From Perkinsus marinus ATCC 50983 (Eukaryota; Perkinsozoa; Perkinsida; Perkinsidae): a stretch of DNA of 64,000 bases. A program made the position numbers and the translations under genes. The stretch is from the NCBI RefSeq assembly GCF_000006405.1, contig NW_003213889.1:23938-87937 (forward strand), in the 5' to 3' direction. The notes below the pieces were generated by a model. It did no database searches and was not told where the DNA came from. It saw only the letters and a list, made by a program, of their open reading frames with translations. Below are positions 42,864-54,091 of the stretch, in pieces; position 1 is the stretch's first letter; each line of letters begins with the position of its first letter.

Positions 42864-43477
42864 ACCGCCACCACCTAAGCATGTGGTGTGGTACCCTCAC
42901 CAGCAGCAGACCAGAAGTCTGGTTCTATCACACTGACATTAGCGTTACAATCGCTATGCGAAGGGAGGATCAAGCGAAGCCTTGAAATTTCTACATTTTA
43001 TATTGAAAAATTAATTTCAGATTGAAGTTGGCTGGGTTCAAATGCCTGACCTGAAGTTTGAATTGAGGTCCCACCATTTCGACTTAAGTTGAAGAAGGTG
43101 TGGTAGTAAAAATCACCATAAGTCGGTAACGTGGCTATACCTGCCCATCCCCCGCCGACCACGTTCTCCGCTTGCAGAACTCTCTCTCCACCTCGCTAAT
43201 CTAAGATAGTACTGGCCGAGTCACCTCCCAGCTCTTACTCTCAAATTCTCCGCCTTCTTCCTCAACAGCAAAGCCCCGTCGGCCGACATGAAGTACCACG
43301 CTTTGAGCACACCTCGATGGAGGACCACAGACCTGTCACCACAGAGGGCCGTCATCAGCGTGCATGCCAATCTTACTGGGGAATGACGAAGCCTAAGTCA
43401 TTATAAAAAGGCCGCCCTTTCACTTGGTTCTTCCCATATCGCCACAACATCTCATATCTGACTTCGGTGCCCATGTA
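42864..43477. other. Intergenic
   Basis: Nothing supportable. A short AT-rich stretch lies at 42985-43040. A plus-strand frame at 42617-42985 runs antisense to the gene above and is not supported. Confidence 0.4.
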
Positions 43478-44080
43478 CTAAGTTTCAAAAGGAGTGGTAT
43501 ACATCTCTACTATACATTCCACGTCCTTGTGCATTTCCTGCCAGGCGATGCGGCTTCCCTTCTCGACTGTCCGCCTCAGTCGTGCATCTTCCCGTGGAGT
43601 GGTAATGCACCCGCGTGCCATAAGAAACGCCTTGTGCTGGCCATGGACATACTGTCCAACGCAACAGCAAGAGAGTAACCCATAAAGCACCACTACGAAG
43701 ATAAGATGGTTATTCAACTAAATGGTATACAGCAGTCAATCTAACCACGATGACATAGTTTCTATCAGTACGGAAACGGCCAGGAAGCAACGGATGAAAT
43801 CACGACTTCTGGCTGCTGCGCCCATACAACCCTGCCGCTTCGGGCGATTCCGACTCCTCACCCAACAAGCCTAGTACCCAGACCACAATGTCCGTACATG
43901 TTGAGGAAATCCTGGCATTCCCAGCCTTCAAAAACGGGGTGCACCAGTTTGGAATTGACAAGTAGGCTGGCCGGGACGGTCCCTAGCCGCAGCCATTCCA
44001 CAAGGGCTTCCAGACCTAGGTTCCTATCCACTGGAGCGGGTGTAAGAACTTCAACTCAAATCGACAGAGTAGGGGTAATC
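43478..44080 (-). CDS. Small uncharacterised protein, at least two exons
   Basis: The upstream exon (about 43880-44070) reads RNLGLEALVEWLRLGTVPAS, LLVNSKLVHPVFEGWECQDF then LNMYGHCGLGTRLV. The downstream exon (from about 43670) reads YVHGQHKAFLMARGCITTPR, EDARLRRTVEKGSRIAWQEM and ends VEMYTTPFET. If the downstream part were translated from further upstream it would show a hydrophobic stretch (LIFVVVLYGLLSCCCVG), but this ends in CAG and is more likely the tail of an intron. Start codon not identified and junctions not fixed. No family recognised. Confidence 0.35.
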
Positions 44081-44225
44081 ATCACATTGCAGGGACGGCA
44101 CTGGTAGTAGTGGTGAAGGGCAGTTGTTCAGAGCGGTTGATTACGACACTGATGCCCTTATTAGAAAATAGGCTTATGGGCTCAATAGAGCCGATCAACT
44201 ACAACATGATCCATGCACTGTAGCT

Positions 44226-46235
44226 TCACTTTACGTGCTTTCTGTCGTTAGACGGGTTCGGTCGCGACGGTTGCCAAATTGCGAAGATCTTCGAAAATCT
44301 GTCACGAAAATGAAGTCCCTCCTCCCTCCCCATTTCCCACAATACCAAAGTCAGCGTTTTCACTTCTCCTTCAGACCGATATGGTACTCCGTATTTCCCA
44401 CATAGTTCCATCACGAAAGGCTGAACTGCCGGCAACGCATGTCTCGGCAACCGTGGGAAAAGATGATGCTCGATTTGGTACTCCAACCCTAATACAGGAG
44501 CTCCCAAGTCACGTAAAAGACGGTAAGTGTTGTAGTAGTACCTCCCCACAGCCAATGGGCTCGGGTTTCAACATTTCTACTAGTATGGCATTGCAATCTA
44601 AACCAGCCTGGCTCCTCATCGGAATGGTAACAGTCTACGGCTAAGTGCGAGACTAAGAGTTGGATCTGATAACACTACGTTAGCCTAGACACACTCATAG
44701 ATGCCTACATGCAGGACCCCAGCTGTGCAGTTGGAGAGTAGAAGAAAGAGGAGACGATCGCTGGGCGGTACCAACTGGTACAGGAGGCAGCCGTACCTGA
44801 CACCACCACGAAGACTACCTTAGATGATTCTCTAGGGCGTGGTTACCATAGCCAGAAGAGTGACATACCACATAGGTCGGCAAGAGGGCAGCAGTGCAGA
44901 GGGATTGACTGACCCTTGATGTAGTACTGTAATGCACGCTTACACGACTGAACGGATTCCAGTGCACACCCAGTCCCGACTAAGGGTGCCTTACAAAGAT
45001 CAAACTGATGATATAAAAATTAAAGCGGCCGATGGTCATCGCAACAGGGGCCAGGACAAAGTGCTGTACCGGCACGATGACTCCAGCTATGAGCTCCTCC
45101 CACTTGTTGGAGTACGGCAACTCCTTGCGACTTATTAGAAAGGTCGGCAGGTAGTTGAACTGAGGATCCTCACGGGGACGTCGGGGGAAGCAATGGTGGG
45201 CCTAAGGGCCGCCCTCAAGTGGAAGAGGTATAGGGATAGCCCCTTACGGCATGCTCCTCACTCCACATGCTAGATGATATACCAAACAGTATCGAACCGA
45301 TGAACCATCCGATTCGAGAAGGGGATCTACCATCACCACTACCGCAGCCTCTATGGCATGCATCATGGGCAATGAAGGCACCCTAACAACGAACTGCACC
45401 ATAGCAAGACCGCAACAACCTGAAATGCTACTACCTGTTGCCAGGATACACCAAGAGCTATCGCCCCTAGCATTGTCCAGCCCAGGCAAAGGCTTGTCAG
45501 TGCCAGTAAAAGGAAGGCCATAACGATGGCGATACGGCCGAAGTAATAGGAGACCCTGAATACTCAGTTATTGTATACCACTGAGTATCAACCTTATTTA
45601 CTTCTGCTCATAGAGTCCTAAGCGCCGAACATGCCTTTCCAGTGCTGCAAAGTCAGCTTCTGCCTTGTCTTCAATAGAAGGGTCCTTAAGTCGACCAATT
45701 GCCAGAGGTGGGAGGTAGTGCTTGGCGATACCAGGGTGATGAATACCCCGGAAGAGAGAGGTCACATCACGCCCGAGGCAGCTCAGAAGGACTTCTCCAC
45801 CTGATGGCAAACCGTATGGGCAAGTAATCACATGCTCAACTACGCGTGTTGGTGACAATGGAAGAATTCTCGTAGAGGTGATACTTCTACCCTTTGTAGA
45901 GTCGTAACTTTTATAATGTAATCATGAAATTTTAAATTTCTGCTGAGGGAACCAAACATATACTCCAAAACTGATGCCACGTACTCCCACCTCCACCGAG
46001 ATGACCCATTCGTGTTACCTGGATGTCCCCCATGAGCCACCCATTCAGTCACGTTATATATAATATTATCAATGACGATGAAGCCGTAACGCCGAACCTC
46101 GTCCATCGTGAACTCTGACGTGTCCTCAGGTCCAATGGTATCCCTTTTGAACCTCTGTGAAGGACTCACTGTCTCCTCAGTAGATGCCGTAGAAGCCGGC
46201 GACGGCGGCGGGCTGGCCACAGTACGGCCAGGCAT
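44226..46235 (-). CDS. Front-end fatty acid desaturase with cytochrome b5 domain
   Basis: N-terminal exon: a Ser/Pro-rich leader, then FTMDEVRRYGFIVIDNIIYN and VTEWVAHGGHPG. An intron of about 215 nt interrupts the haem-binding HPGG and resumes GGEVLLSCLGRDVTSLFRGI and HHPGIAKHYL. Next come membrane segments (FGRIAIVMAFLLLALTSLCL, GAIALGVSWQQ), His box 1 HDACH, GWFIGSILFGISSSMWSEEH, then HAAHH (box 2, formed across an intron). The last exon is AVGRYYYNTYRLLRDLGAPV then QIEHHLFPRLPRHALPAVQP (box 3 with the Q typical of front-end desaturases). All haem and iron ligands expected are present. Known: Perkinsus makes arachidonic acid by a delta-9 elongation, delta-8 and delta-5 desaturation route. 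The regiochemistry here cannot be read from sequence. ER membrane. Confidence 0.85.
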
Positions 46236-46771
46236 GGGACGAATTGAAAAATTTATAGCTGGTAGAAGCAGGTCCGACCTCTATCGACACAACAAGCTGA
46301 TACCAAATCAAGGAAAGCTCATGGAAAAAATGATCGAGACCAACTACTCGCAAGTGAACTGCTGCCTGGCGTCCGCCTCGGTCAATCCGCAGTCTCTGGT
46401 AGTATTGAACCTAAATGAATAAAGCTTCGATGCGACATCGCCGAGGCCTGGGCTATCACGATTCTCACAACAGTGACAACACATAGAATCAATGTTGAGT
46501 GATCATGCTAAGACTAGGCTTGAGAACAGTGTTGGAATATACGATCGCTCTCCTCAGATGAGCTCGGGAATTTCCTCACTAATTATACAAATTCGAGGAG
46601 TAGTGTACAGAAACCAAGGATTCAATTTCCCCCAGAGTTTCCTCAGAATGTCATCAACACATGCGATTGACCCTATACATATTGTCCTACACTGCTCACG
46701 GAAGACATGCCACATATACAATGTGTACTTCGAGATAGAGGGCATCCTATAGGCCTATGAGAAACACCCTT
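46236..46771. other. Intergenic with a duplicated fragment
   Basis: Contains a fragment at 46349-46424 that on the minus strand reads FNTTRDCGLTEADARQQFTC. It is repeated downstream of the second reductase. Otherwise AT-rich without genes. Confidence 0.6.
46349..46424 (-). pseudogene. Duplicated exon-like fragment, copy 1
   Basis: Reads RFNTTRDCGLTEADARQQFT on the minus strand and ends in an in-frame stop. Its partner is at 48185-48255. The amino acid pattern is kept while third bases differ, which suggests that both copies were once coding. No wider gene could be built around it. Confidence 0.4.
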
Positions 46772-47894
46772 CTATACCGCACACGTCCAGTACTTGTAGT
46801 GCTGACGGAACGCTTCCACGGCTTCTTTGGTTGAGCCAATAGCATCAATCTCGGCCATTTGGGTTGATGATAGCTCGAATGAGAATATGTCCTTGTTGAC
46901 TCTCATCCGCTCGGGGTTTTCACTTTTGGGTATGTGGACAATCGAATGCTGTACCAACCAACGGCCAATAACCTAAAACCAATACAATCCACCATTGAGA
47001 AGGTTGAGTCATTCCACCTGGGCTGTGGTGACCTTCTTATCAGCAGCGATTTTGGTAAGGACCGGATGCTCGAGCATCTCAGGTCTGCCATTGCCGAGAC
47101 CACGCCAGGAGAGGATAGGGATATCCTTAGATTGGAAGTATTCAATAGTCTTCTTCCCTGTAGGGAGGGGATGCAACTCAAATGAGATATGCCAGTTGAT
47201 GACTCACTGAACAGTAAAGGATTCACTTCAATCTCGTTGCAGGAAGGGGGGATGGAAATCCCCGCCTGTATGAGCTCCTCGTAGTCCTCTATAGTGTAGT
47301 TCGAGAGGCCAATAGAGTGACACAAGCCTTCCTTGTACCTGCATACCACTCCTCTGTCACATCACCACCATAATAGAGGCTCCTACAGCTCCTCCAGAGC
47401 ATGGTAGGCCTCAACATGCTTGCCCGGTACAGGAAAATGGATCAAGTACAAGTCGACGTAAGAGGTCCGACTGAAGGTAAAGGACTTAATAAACAGCAGT
47501 AGACAGTAGCTCCTCACAGATCCTTCAACGACTGCTTGCACTGGTCAATAACAGCCTGACGGCCTTTAAAGATCTTATCAGGCCACACTTTAGATATGAT
47601 GAAGAACTCCTGTCGGGGAATACCACTCTCCGCTATGGCATCACCGACGACAGCTTCATTCAAGTAGAACTGGGCACAGTCAAAGAGCCTACAATTATGA
47701 CTGTTGATAGAATAATACAAAGTTGAACCTGACCTGTAGCCTTCTTCTATAGCATCCTTGATAACAGCCTTGCCATCCCGCCCTAATGGAACCCCTTCAA
47801 ATGCCGACTTCGGCGCTATACCAATCCGAAACGTGCCCAACCCCACCATAGGGATGGAGTTACCACTAGACAATACCTTGGTCGGTATTCTCAT
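46772..47894 (-). CDS. Aldo-keto reductase, copy 1
   Basis: Exon 1: MRIPTKVLSSGNSIPMVGLG then TFRIG (the AKR start, G..MP.+G.GT), AVIKDAIEEGYR. Exon 2: LFDCAQFYLNEAVVGDAIAE (FDTA..Y.NE..+G.A), QEFFIISKVWPDKIFKGRQA, VIDQCKQSLKDL. Then SYVDLYLIHFPVPGK (YVDL.L+H.P), YKEGLCHSIGLSNYTIEDYE, PSCNEIEVNPLLF, IPILSWRGLGNGRPEMLEHP and HSIVHIPKSENPERMRVNKD (IP.S....R...N...F.F.L). It ends EAFRQHYKYWTCAV. The catalytic Asp (FDCA), Tyr (FYLNE), Lys (SKVW) and His (LIHFP) are present. Known: NADPH-dependent reduction of aldehydes and ketones; substrate unknown. An upstream Met at 47966 is in frame. Introns are about 45 to 60 nt. Confidence 0.85.
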
Positions 47895-48467
47895 GTTAGC
47901 AACACCGAAACAACTGGTGGTGCCACAAGCCAATACCTTCCTACTGTTCGTACAGACCAACCTCACGAACGACCTGATATCCTCCTATACACCAAAAATT
48001 CGTAACAAGTTGAGTGCCTATTCTAACCCTCTCATCCATAGACGGCAGACTGGCTAAAGTAAAGTCAGGAAGTCTGTAACGAGTACAAACAAACCGAATA
48101 TCTATTCACACAACGCAACAGGATAATGAGAGAAAACAGCGAAAAGATGGTGGGAAAACACGTACTAAAGTCAATCACTGGTGAATTGCTGCCTTGCATC
48201 GGCCACCGTTAATCCGCAGTCTCTAGTGCTGTTGACCCTGAACAACAAAGCAGCTGTCTTAATGAAATAATGAGAGGCTTGATCAACAGAACTAATGATC
48301 TCTGGTTCGAACCAAATCGGGACCCAATTCGAAAAAATCATTGCATACTAAGCTGTGAACTCACTTGCTACGGAGTATATTCCCGACTAAGAGACTCTTC
48401 CAATAAAACTAACCTAGAACTATGCGACTTAAACTAAGCCCATTAGCTGCTTCACCCCAACACCTCC
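47895..48467. other. Spacer between tandem reductases
   Basis: Contains the second copy of the short duplicated fragment at 48185-48255 (minus strand) and otherwise no gene. Includes the promoter or 5' leader region of copy 1. Confidence 0.5.
48185..48255 (-). pseudogene. Duplicated exon-like fragment, copy 2
   Basis: Reads RVNSTRDCGLTVADARQQFT on the minus strand and is homologous to 46349-46424. Its position about 230 to 290 bp past the end of reductase copy 2 mirrors copy 1, so the duplication unit was larger than the reductase itself. Confidence 0.4.
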
Positions 48468-49580
48468 TTACTTGTAGTGCTCACGGAAGGCTTCGATGGC
48501 CTCTTTGGACAAGCCAAAAGCATCAATCTCGGCCATTTGGGTTGATGATAGCTCGAATGAGAATATGTCCTTGTTGACTCTCATCCGCTCGGGGTTTTCA
48601 CTTTTGGGTATGTGGACAATCGAATGCTGTACCAACCAACGGCCAATAACCTAAAACCAATACAATCCACCACTAAGAAGGTTGAGTCATCCCACCTGGG
48701 CTGTGGTGACCTTCTTATCATTAGCGATTTTGGTAATGACCGGATGCTCGAGCAACTCAGGTCTGCCATTACCGAGACCACGCCAGGAGAGGATAGCGAT
48801 ATCCTTAGATTGGAAGTATTCAATAGTCTTCTTCCCTGTAGGGAAGGGGTGCAACTCAAATGAGATGTGCCAGTTGATGACTCACTGAACAGTAAAGGAT
48901 TCACTTCAATCTCGTTGCAGGAGGGAGGGATGGAAATCCCCGCCTGTATGAGCTCCTCGTAGTCCTCTATAGTGTAGTTCGAGAGGCCAATAGAATGACA
49001 TAGACCTTCCTTGTACCTGCATACCACTCCTCGGTCACATTATGACAGTGGTAGGGCCTCCTACAAGTCCTCTAGAGCTTGATAAGCTTCCACATGCTTG
49101 CCAGGGACAGGCCAGTGAACCAAGTACAAGTCGACGTAAGAGGTCCGACTGAAGGTAAAGGACTTAATAAACAGTAGTAGACAGTAGCTGCTCACAGATC
49201 CTTCAACGACTGCTTGCACTGGTCAATAACAGCCTGACGGCCTTTAAAGATCTTATCAGGCCACACCTTAGATGTGATGAAGAACTCCTGTCGGGGAATA
49301 CCACTCTCCGCTATGGCATCGCCAACGACAGCTTCATTCAAGTAGAACTGGGCACAGTCGAAGAGCCTACAGTTATGATAATCACCACGAGCAGCAAGGA
49401 CCAAGCAAACCCTCCCTACCTGTAACCAGCTTCTATAGCGTTCTTGATAACAGCCTTTCCGTCTCTCCCTGTTGAGACCACCTCAAAAACAGACTTCGGC
49501 GTTACACCCACTCTGTAGGTGCCGAAACCAACCATAGGGATTGCGTTACCGCTGGACAGCATCATTGCAGGTATCATCAT
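48468..49580 (-). CDS. Aldo-keto reductase, copy 2
   Basis: Tandem paralogue of the gene at 46772, in the same exon order: MIPAMMLSSGNAIPMVGFGT, YRVGVTPKSVFEVVSTGRDG, LFDCAQFYLNEAVVGDAIAE, QEFFITSKVWPDKIFKG, then YKEGLCHSIGLSNY, the NEIEVNPLLF block and HIPKSENPERMRVNKD. It ends EAFREHYK, seven residues shorter than copy 1 (stop at 48468). All four catalytic residues (D, Y, K, H) are kept. The exon and intron sequences of 48528-49023 and 49129-49378 are almost identical to copy 1, while the stretch 49024-49115 and the first exon differ clearly. Confidence 0.85.
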
Positions 49581-49634
49581 TTTCAATAACACAAATGCTA
49601 GCTGATAACACCATATAACAACACCATCACTCAT

Positions 49635-51906
49635 TGTGCGATGCGCAGCTCAGCTCAGGTAAGGTAAGGTTTCCATCAACCGTTGACAAGTCCCGAGAGC
49701 TCGATGTCCGCTGGCGAGTAAGTGCTTGGAAGACTATCTGGTACATATGGTTTCTCAGTGCTCAGAAGCTATGAACTGACGTGAGATCGATTACGCTTTG
49801 TACATGCTTAACCGCTAAACTGCTTGTAATCTTTAGCAATCTTCAGTCATCCCTCGGGGACACCATCCAATACAACACCTCATACACGACCTGTTCACCG
49901 AATATACGATAGAGTCTTCTCATCCCCGCATACTCCACGCGAATCTCCCTACGTAATTGCTACTGTCACTCACTATCTCAGAGTAGAGCCTCTGACCACC
50001 AACTGGAATGCGGTACAAGATTATCCCAGCGCCCTCTGCGACTCCTCTCATGCCCACGTAGTAGCGCTGTCCAAGTTACTCGGGACGAACAGCGAGTCTA
50101 GTTGGCTCAAGACACGTACATGAAGGTTTCAACCTTAGCCTTCTGTTAGCCGCTGTTGGTAGTAATCCCGAGTTAGGGATCGACACGAGCGGAATCTTGG
50201 ACGATAAAGGGACACGACACAGTGTTGAGTCACACAATGACGCAAACAAGGTTCAACCTTAAATGTTACCAAAATTCTTTCATCAACCGACGCTACTTGG
50301 TGGCACGGAAATAAGACGCTTGTGTTGAGAATCTGCAGAATCTCAACTTCCTCTCCCTTGATTCGAAGGGTGTCGACTGGACTCCAGGCATTGAAGAAAT
50401 TCTTAGGGGAAGCTCCTCGTCTTAGTGGACTAGATGGTCACTTACAGCGTGCTGGTTACACTTCAGCAATGACCACCTCGTCTACCTTCTCCTAACCGGC
50501 ACGGTCGCGAGATAATACCTTCGCGAATAGATCGATTACAGTGGCGGGCGTTACTGGTCGATGAAAATTCGAATCTGCCAAGATTGCAAGTCTTGAGCTT
50601 CAAAATCGATCAGATGGGCGGGCGCGACATTCAGCGCACTACCAAAGCAACTCGTCGTTGTCTCCCTCTCTACGTAGTGGACAGTTGAATGGAACAATCG
50701 TAGTAAGTTGGGCATCAGCTTGAGAGAATATCTTGAGGACTTCTTCGTCCTGAACAGCTACGATCAGGAAGCTGCTGCTAGGCTGATCATTTCTCCTCGG
50801 CAACTACTTCGCTCTTGTTTTCGAGGTCGATCCCTCTCCCATATAGACCCTTTGATACGCTAGCGGGCTTCATGGTAGAGGCTTCTACTCTGCAAGGCGT
50901 AGAGAAGGCTCTTCCTTAGCAGGTGGTGTCCAACCTCAGTAGACGAGCGAGCTCTGCAGCATACTTGGAATACCATCTGGTTGCTGGTCGCAGAGTCAAG
51001 GACCTCACCCATACCGTAATTCCTCCATTTCATAGGTGGACACCCAGAGTTAGAGTGCGAACATAACGTGTGGCCGACATACGTGGCTTACACTACCCCC
51101 AATTGGAGTCTATCTCCCTTCAAGCGAGTTTGGGTTAGGTTTTGGACGGGCATTCTACCGGAGATACCCTCTAATGAACCAGACGGCTGGCGGTGATCAC
51201 ATCTATGGTGCAATTGAAGGCGTAGCAGCGAGGAGTACTAGGTATAGTGGGTGATCAAGGCGCAGATATTCTCGGCTCCTACACGATTTACCCTCCCTCT
51301 TGAGTTTGAGCGTCCACTGCTAGGGCTCTGGTCGGTATTCGCTGCAGATGCCTTTGGGTAGCCCGAGATTTAGAATGATATTCCACGTGCAGCTGCATCA
51401 CCCAGACATCCCTCTATAGGTATCCTGAGTAGAGGGCCGTGAGCACAGGAGCAGCAGCATTAGTCTTCTGTGGCCTTTACGCTCGATGGGTGCTGTACAG
51501 CTATCCTACTGCATCTGTTGTTGGTAGGGTTTTTGCACTCAATGCTGCAAAGGGCATCAGTGAGCACGTATAGGTAAGTCATCTCTACGTGCGTGATGGT
51601 GTCGAACGTTTCACTTCTGGTGTGAAAGACTGTGTATATATCTGATATTTATTATCAAGGGAATTGCTCATGCACTTCCCCGCAGTTGATTTGATTTTCG
51701 TGCCCTTCTCATATTGCATCGTCTAAGAAGTAAGCATCAATGGCCGCATTGGGTGGCCGGTGTCGCTGGATCGATGGGGTTCATCGTCCATGTGGCCCAA
51801 AGGGGTCGTCGTCGGGACACCTACTGTCAGACTGAGGCTTTCTATCGACCCAAACCTCATACTTTTACCCGACATGTAAAATTCTACCAACACAACGACG
51901 TGTGAG
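49635..51906. other. Long stretch without supportable gene (divergent strand-switch region)
   Basis: No open frame of 60 codons or more lies between 49635 and 51713 on either strand. This is exceptional in this window. Near its end, 51442-51573 on the plus strand reads STGAAALVFCGLYARWVLYS then YPTASVVGRVFALNAA, which could be the last exon of a small membrane protein. I could not find its other exons. No tRNA or rRNA match was recognised. It lies between reductase copy 2 (minus) and the CDPK (plus). Confidence 0.5.
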
Positions 51907-53863
51907 ATGCTTTCTACCTCTCAGGCTTCTTTTATCGACTTGTCCGTTGAACGGCATTCCTTCATACGCCGCAATACTCACCCGTTTTATTCTCGTTATG
52001 CTGTACTCCGTGAGCTCGGTAAGCACCCCTTACTGAAGCGAAGAAGTGAACTGAGTCGTTGCAGGGTCGGGTGGCTTTGGGACAGTCCTTCTAGCTGAGC
52101 ACAAACGTACAGGTACCAAGAGGGCGGTGAAACAGATACCCAAGACGTATGTTGGAACTGATAAGGTAGGTAGTTGTATGTTCGCTAAACTTGTGCATCG
52201 CGGGAGTTCAGCTAGTGTTCGAGCACGAGATCGCCAGTCTTCTCGCCCTGGACCACCCTCACATAGTCAAGTTGATCGAGTACTTTGAAAATGAAGTTAA
52301 CTACTACCTAGTGTTCGAGCTCTGTGCGGGACCAGATCTGTTCGACCACATCATCCACGTCTTCGAGAGTAGAGAGAACGGCTTTCAGGTAGGACGGGGC
52401 ATGGCCAGTGGATCTCGAGGAGTTCCTCTTTAGGAGGAAGAGGTAGCTACTATTATGCGGCACATGCTGAAGGCTGTTGTGGGGTGTCATCACAACAATA
52501 TTATACATAAGGATATTAAACCTGAGAACTTCATGTTCCGTTCGAAGGATACAGCCAGGTCGTCCCTCAAGATGATAGACCTGGGCTTAGCTGAGGTGAG
52601 TAGTCTGTGTCGGGGGGAAATATGCATATGGTCAACTACATGTTTGGTGATAATGTGGAAACTCGGAGGAAACTTGGGGAAATTTTCATTGATTTTCGTA
52701 CACTTGTATTCGAAATGTATGTGAACTCCTGAGCTCATCCGAGGGAAGCGAACATGTATCCCCTTGTTGTGAGCCGTAGTCTTTCCTCACCTCGTAGTGC
52801 TTGTTCTCAGCATAGCTCGGAAGCAGCTGATTTGGAGCGTAAACTCTTCGAAGAGGACAACGCCACAGCGGGTACACCAGCGTATATGGCACCAGAGGTC
52901 GTCGCTGATGGCTTCTATGGTGGGAGTATGCCTCCTTGCAGCCCCTGTATCAAGGGTGTTGTATTAGGTACAGCGTCGGACATGTGGTCCTTGGGGGTCA
53001 TCTCGTATGCCCTCTTCACAGGGGAGCCTTTGTTCGGTGCTGACTGTGCGGACTCCCCAGCCGAGATCTTGGACGAGGTCCTCGATGCTGATTTCCTCGA
53101 GAGGCGTTTGAAGAACCCAAGTCTGGTGGATAAGTCTGTGGACGCTAAGGATCTTCTTAGGCGACTTCTTGAGAGGGATCCTCGCAAACGTATTACCCCG
53201 GAGGAAGCACTGAAGCACCCATTTATCCGCAGTATTTTGAGCAAGGCTGGCGAGGCTAGTGATGGTGACACGATATGTATTGACATGAGATTTGCCCATC
53301 TCTTTGACTCACACTGTGTTGAGCGAATGGAGCGGTTCACTCGTCTGCCGACATTGAAAAGGATGGCTATGATGAGTGCAGCCCACCTGATAGACGACGA
53401 CTCAGTAGCGGCTCAGCAGCACACCTTCCGTATGTTTGATCAGAATGGGGATGGCTACGTGTCGTTCGCCGAGTTGGAGGACGGTCTGAGAAGAGCTGGA
53501 GTGAGAGCGTCTAGCAATCTTCGTAAAGTGTTTGCTAGAGTTGACTTGGACAACAACGACGCCCTCAATTACAATGAGTTCATGGCCGCAACACTGTGTG
53601 ATACGGATCTCAGTGAAAACCTAGCGTTACAAACCTTTGACATGATGGACATAGATGGTGATGGATATATATCCCCCAAAGACTTGGTCGACTTTGAGCC
53701 TAATATCGTCTCGGTGGAGCACGCTGTAGATGTGTTGCTCGAGGCGTTCCCTGAGCTGGTAGATACTGTTGAACGAGGCATTTCTGCAGAGGACTTCGTT
53801 CGGCTCTATCTGGCTAAAGCCCCGCCTTTGGAAGCTGTCAACTGCCCTTTACATGATAATTGA
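51907..53863 (+). CDS. Calcium-dependent protein kinase (CDPK)
   Basis: Exons give ELGSGGFGTVLLAEHKRTGT and KRAVKQIPK (glycine loop and catalytic Lys), HEIASLLALDHPHIVKLIEY (alpha-C Glu), YLVFELCAGPDLFDHI, IIHKDIKPENFMF (H.D.KPEN), MIDLGLAE (DLG in place of DFG), GTPAYMAPEVVADGFYGTAS, DMWSLGVISYALFTGEPLFG, DLLRRLLERDPRKRITPEEA then LKHPF. A junction helix (FTRLPTLKRMAMMSAAHLID) and three EF-hands follow: DQNGDGYVSFAE, DLDNNDALNYNE and DIDGDGYISPKD. A fourth is degenerate. An intron splitting DGFYG from TASDMW has no in-frame stop and can be read through. The N-terminus lacks a myristoylation Gly. Known role: calcium signalling in alveolates and plants. The start at 51907 is the first Met of the exon. 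Confidence 0.88.
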
Positions 53864-54091
53864 TCATTTCTTACCACATGATGACGCAGCAGCAACAGCT
53901 GCTGTTGTCCCTATCACATGCCATAATAGTGCCAACTGTGCCTCCTACACAACCCTTCTGGACAGCTTTGTGTTGTAATAGGGTACTGTGCTTTACAGCG
54001 GTAGTGCGTGTCCATCGTCGGTGTCGTCCATTGGAGGGAAGGGGATTAACTTCTTACGTTTTAGCTCTACCCTAGAGTTTTCCTCTACCCT

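Noticed and set aside
42617-42985. Plus-strand frame of 122 codons, basic
   Set aside because: No domain; composition is that of antisense to a Ser/Thr/Pro-rich exon, and orientation disagrees with the block.
51442-51573. Possible mitochondrial pyruvate carrier C-terminus (FCGLYARWVLYSYP)
   Set aside because: Resemblance is limited to one short hydrophobic stretch, and no upstream MPC motif was found; kept only as a remark in the intergenic entry.
53860-54075. Plus-strand frame after the CDPK stop (QQQQLLL)
   Set aside because: Short, out of frame with CDPK, no splice donor before the stop; most likely 3' untranslated region.
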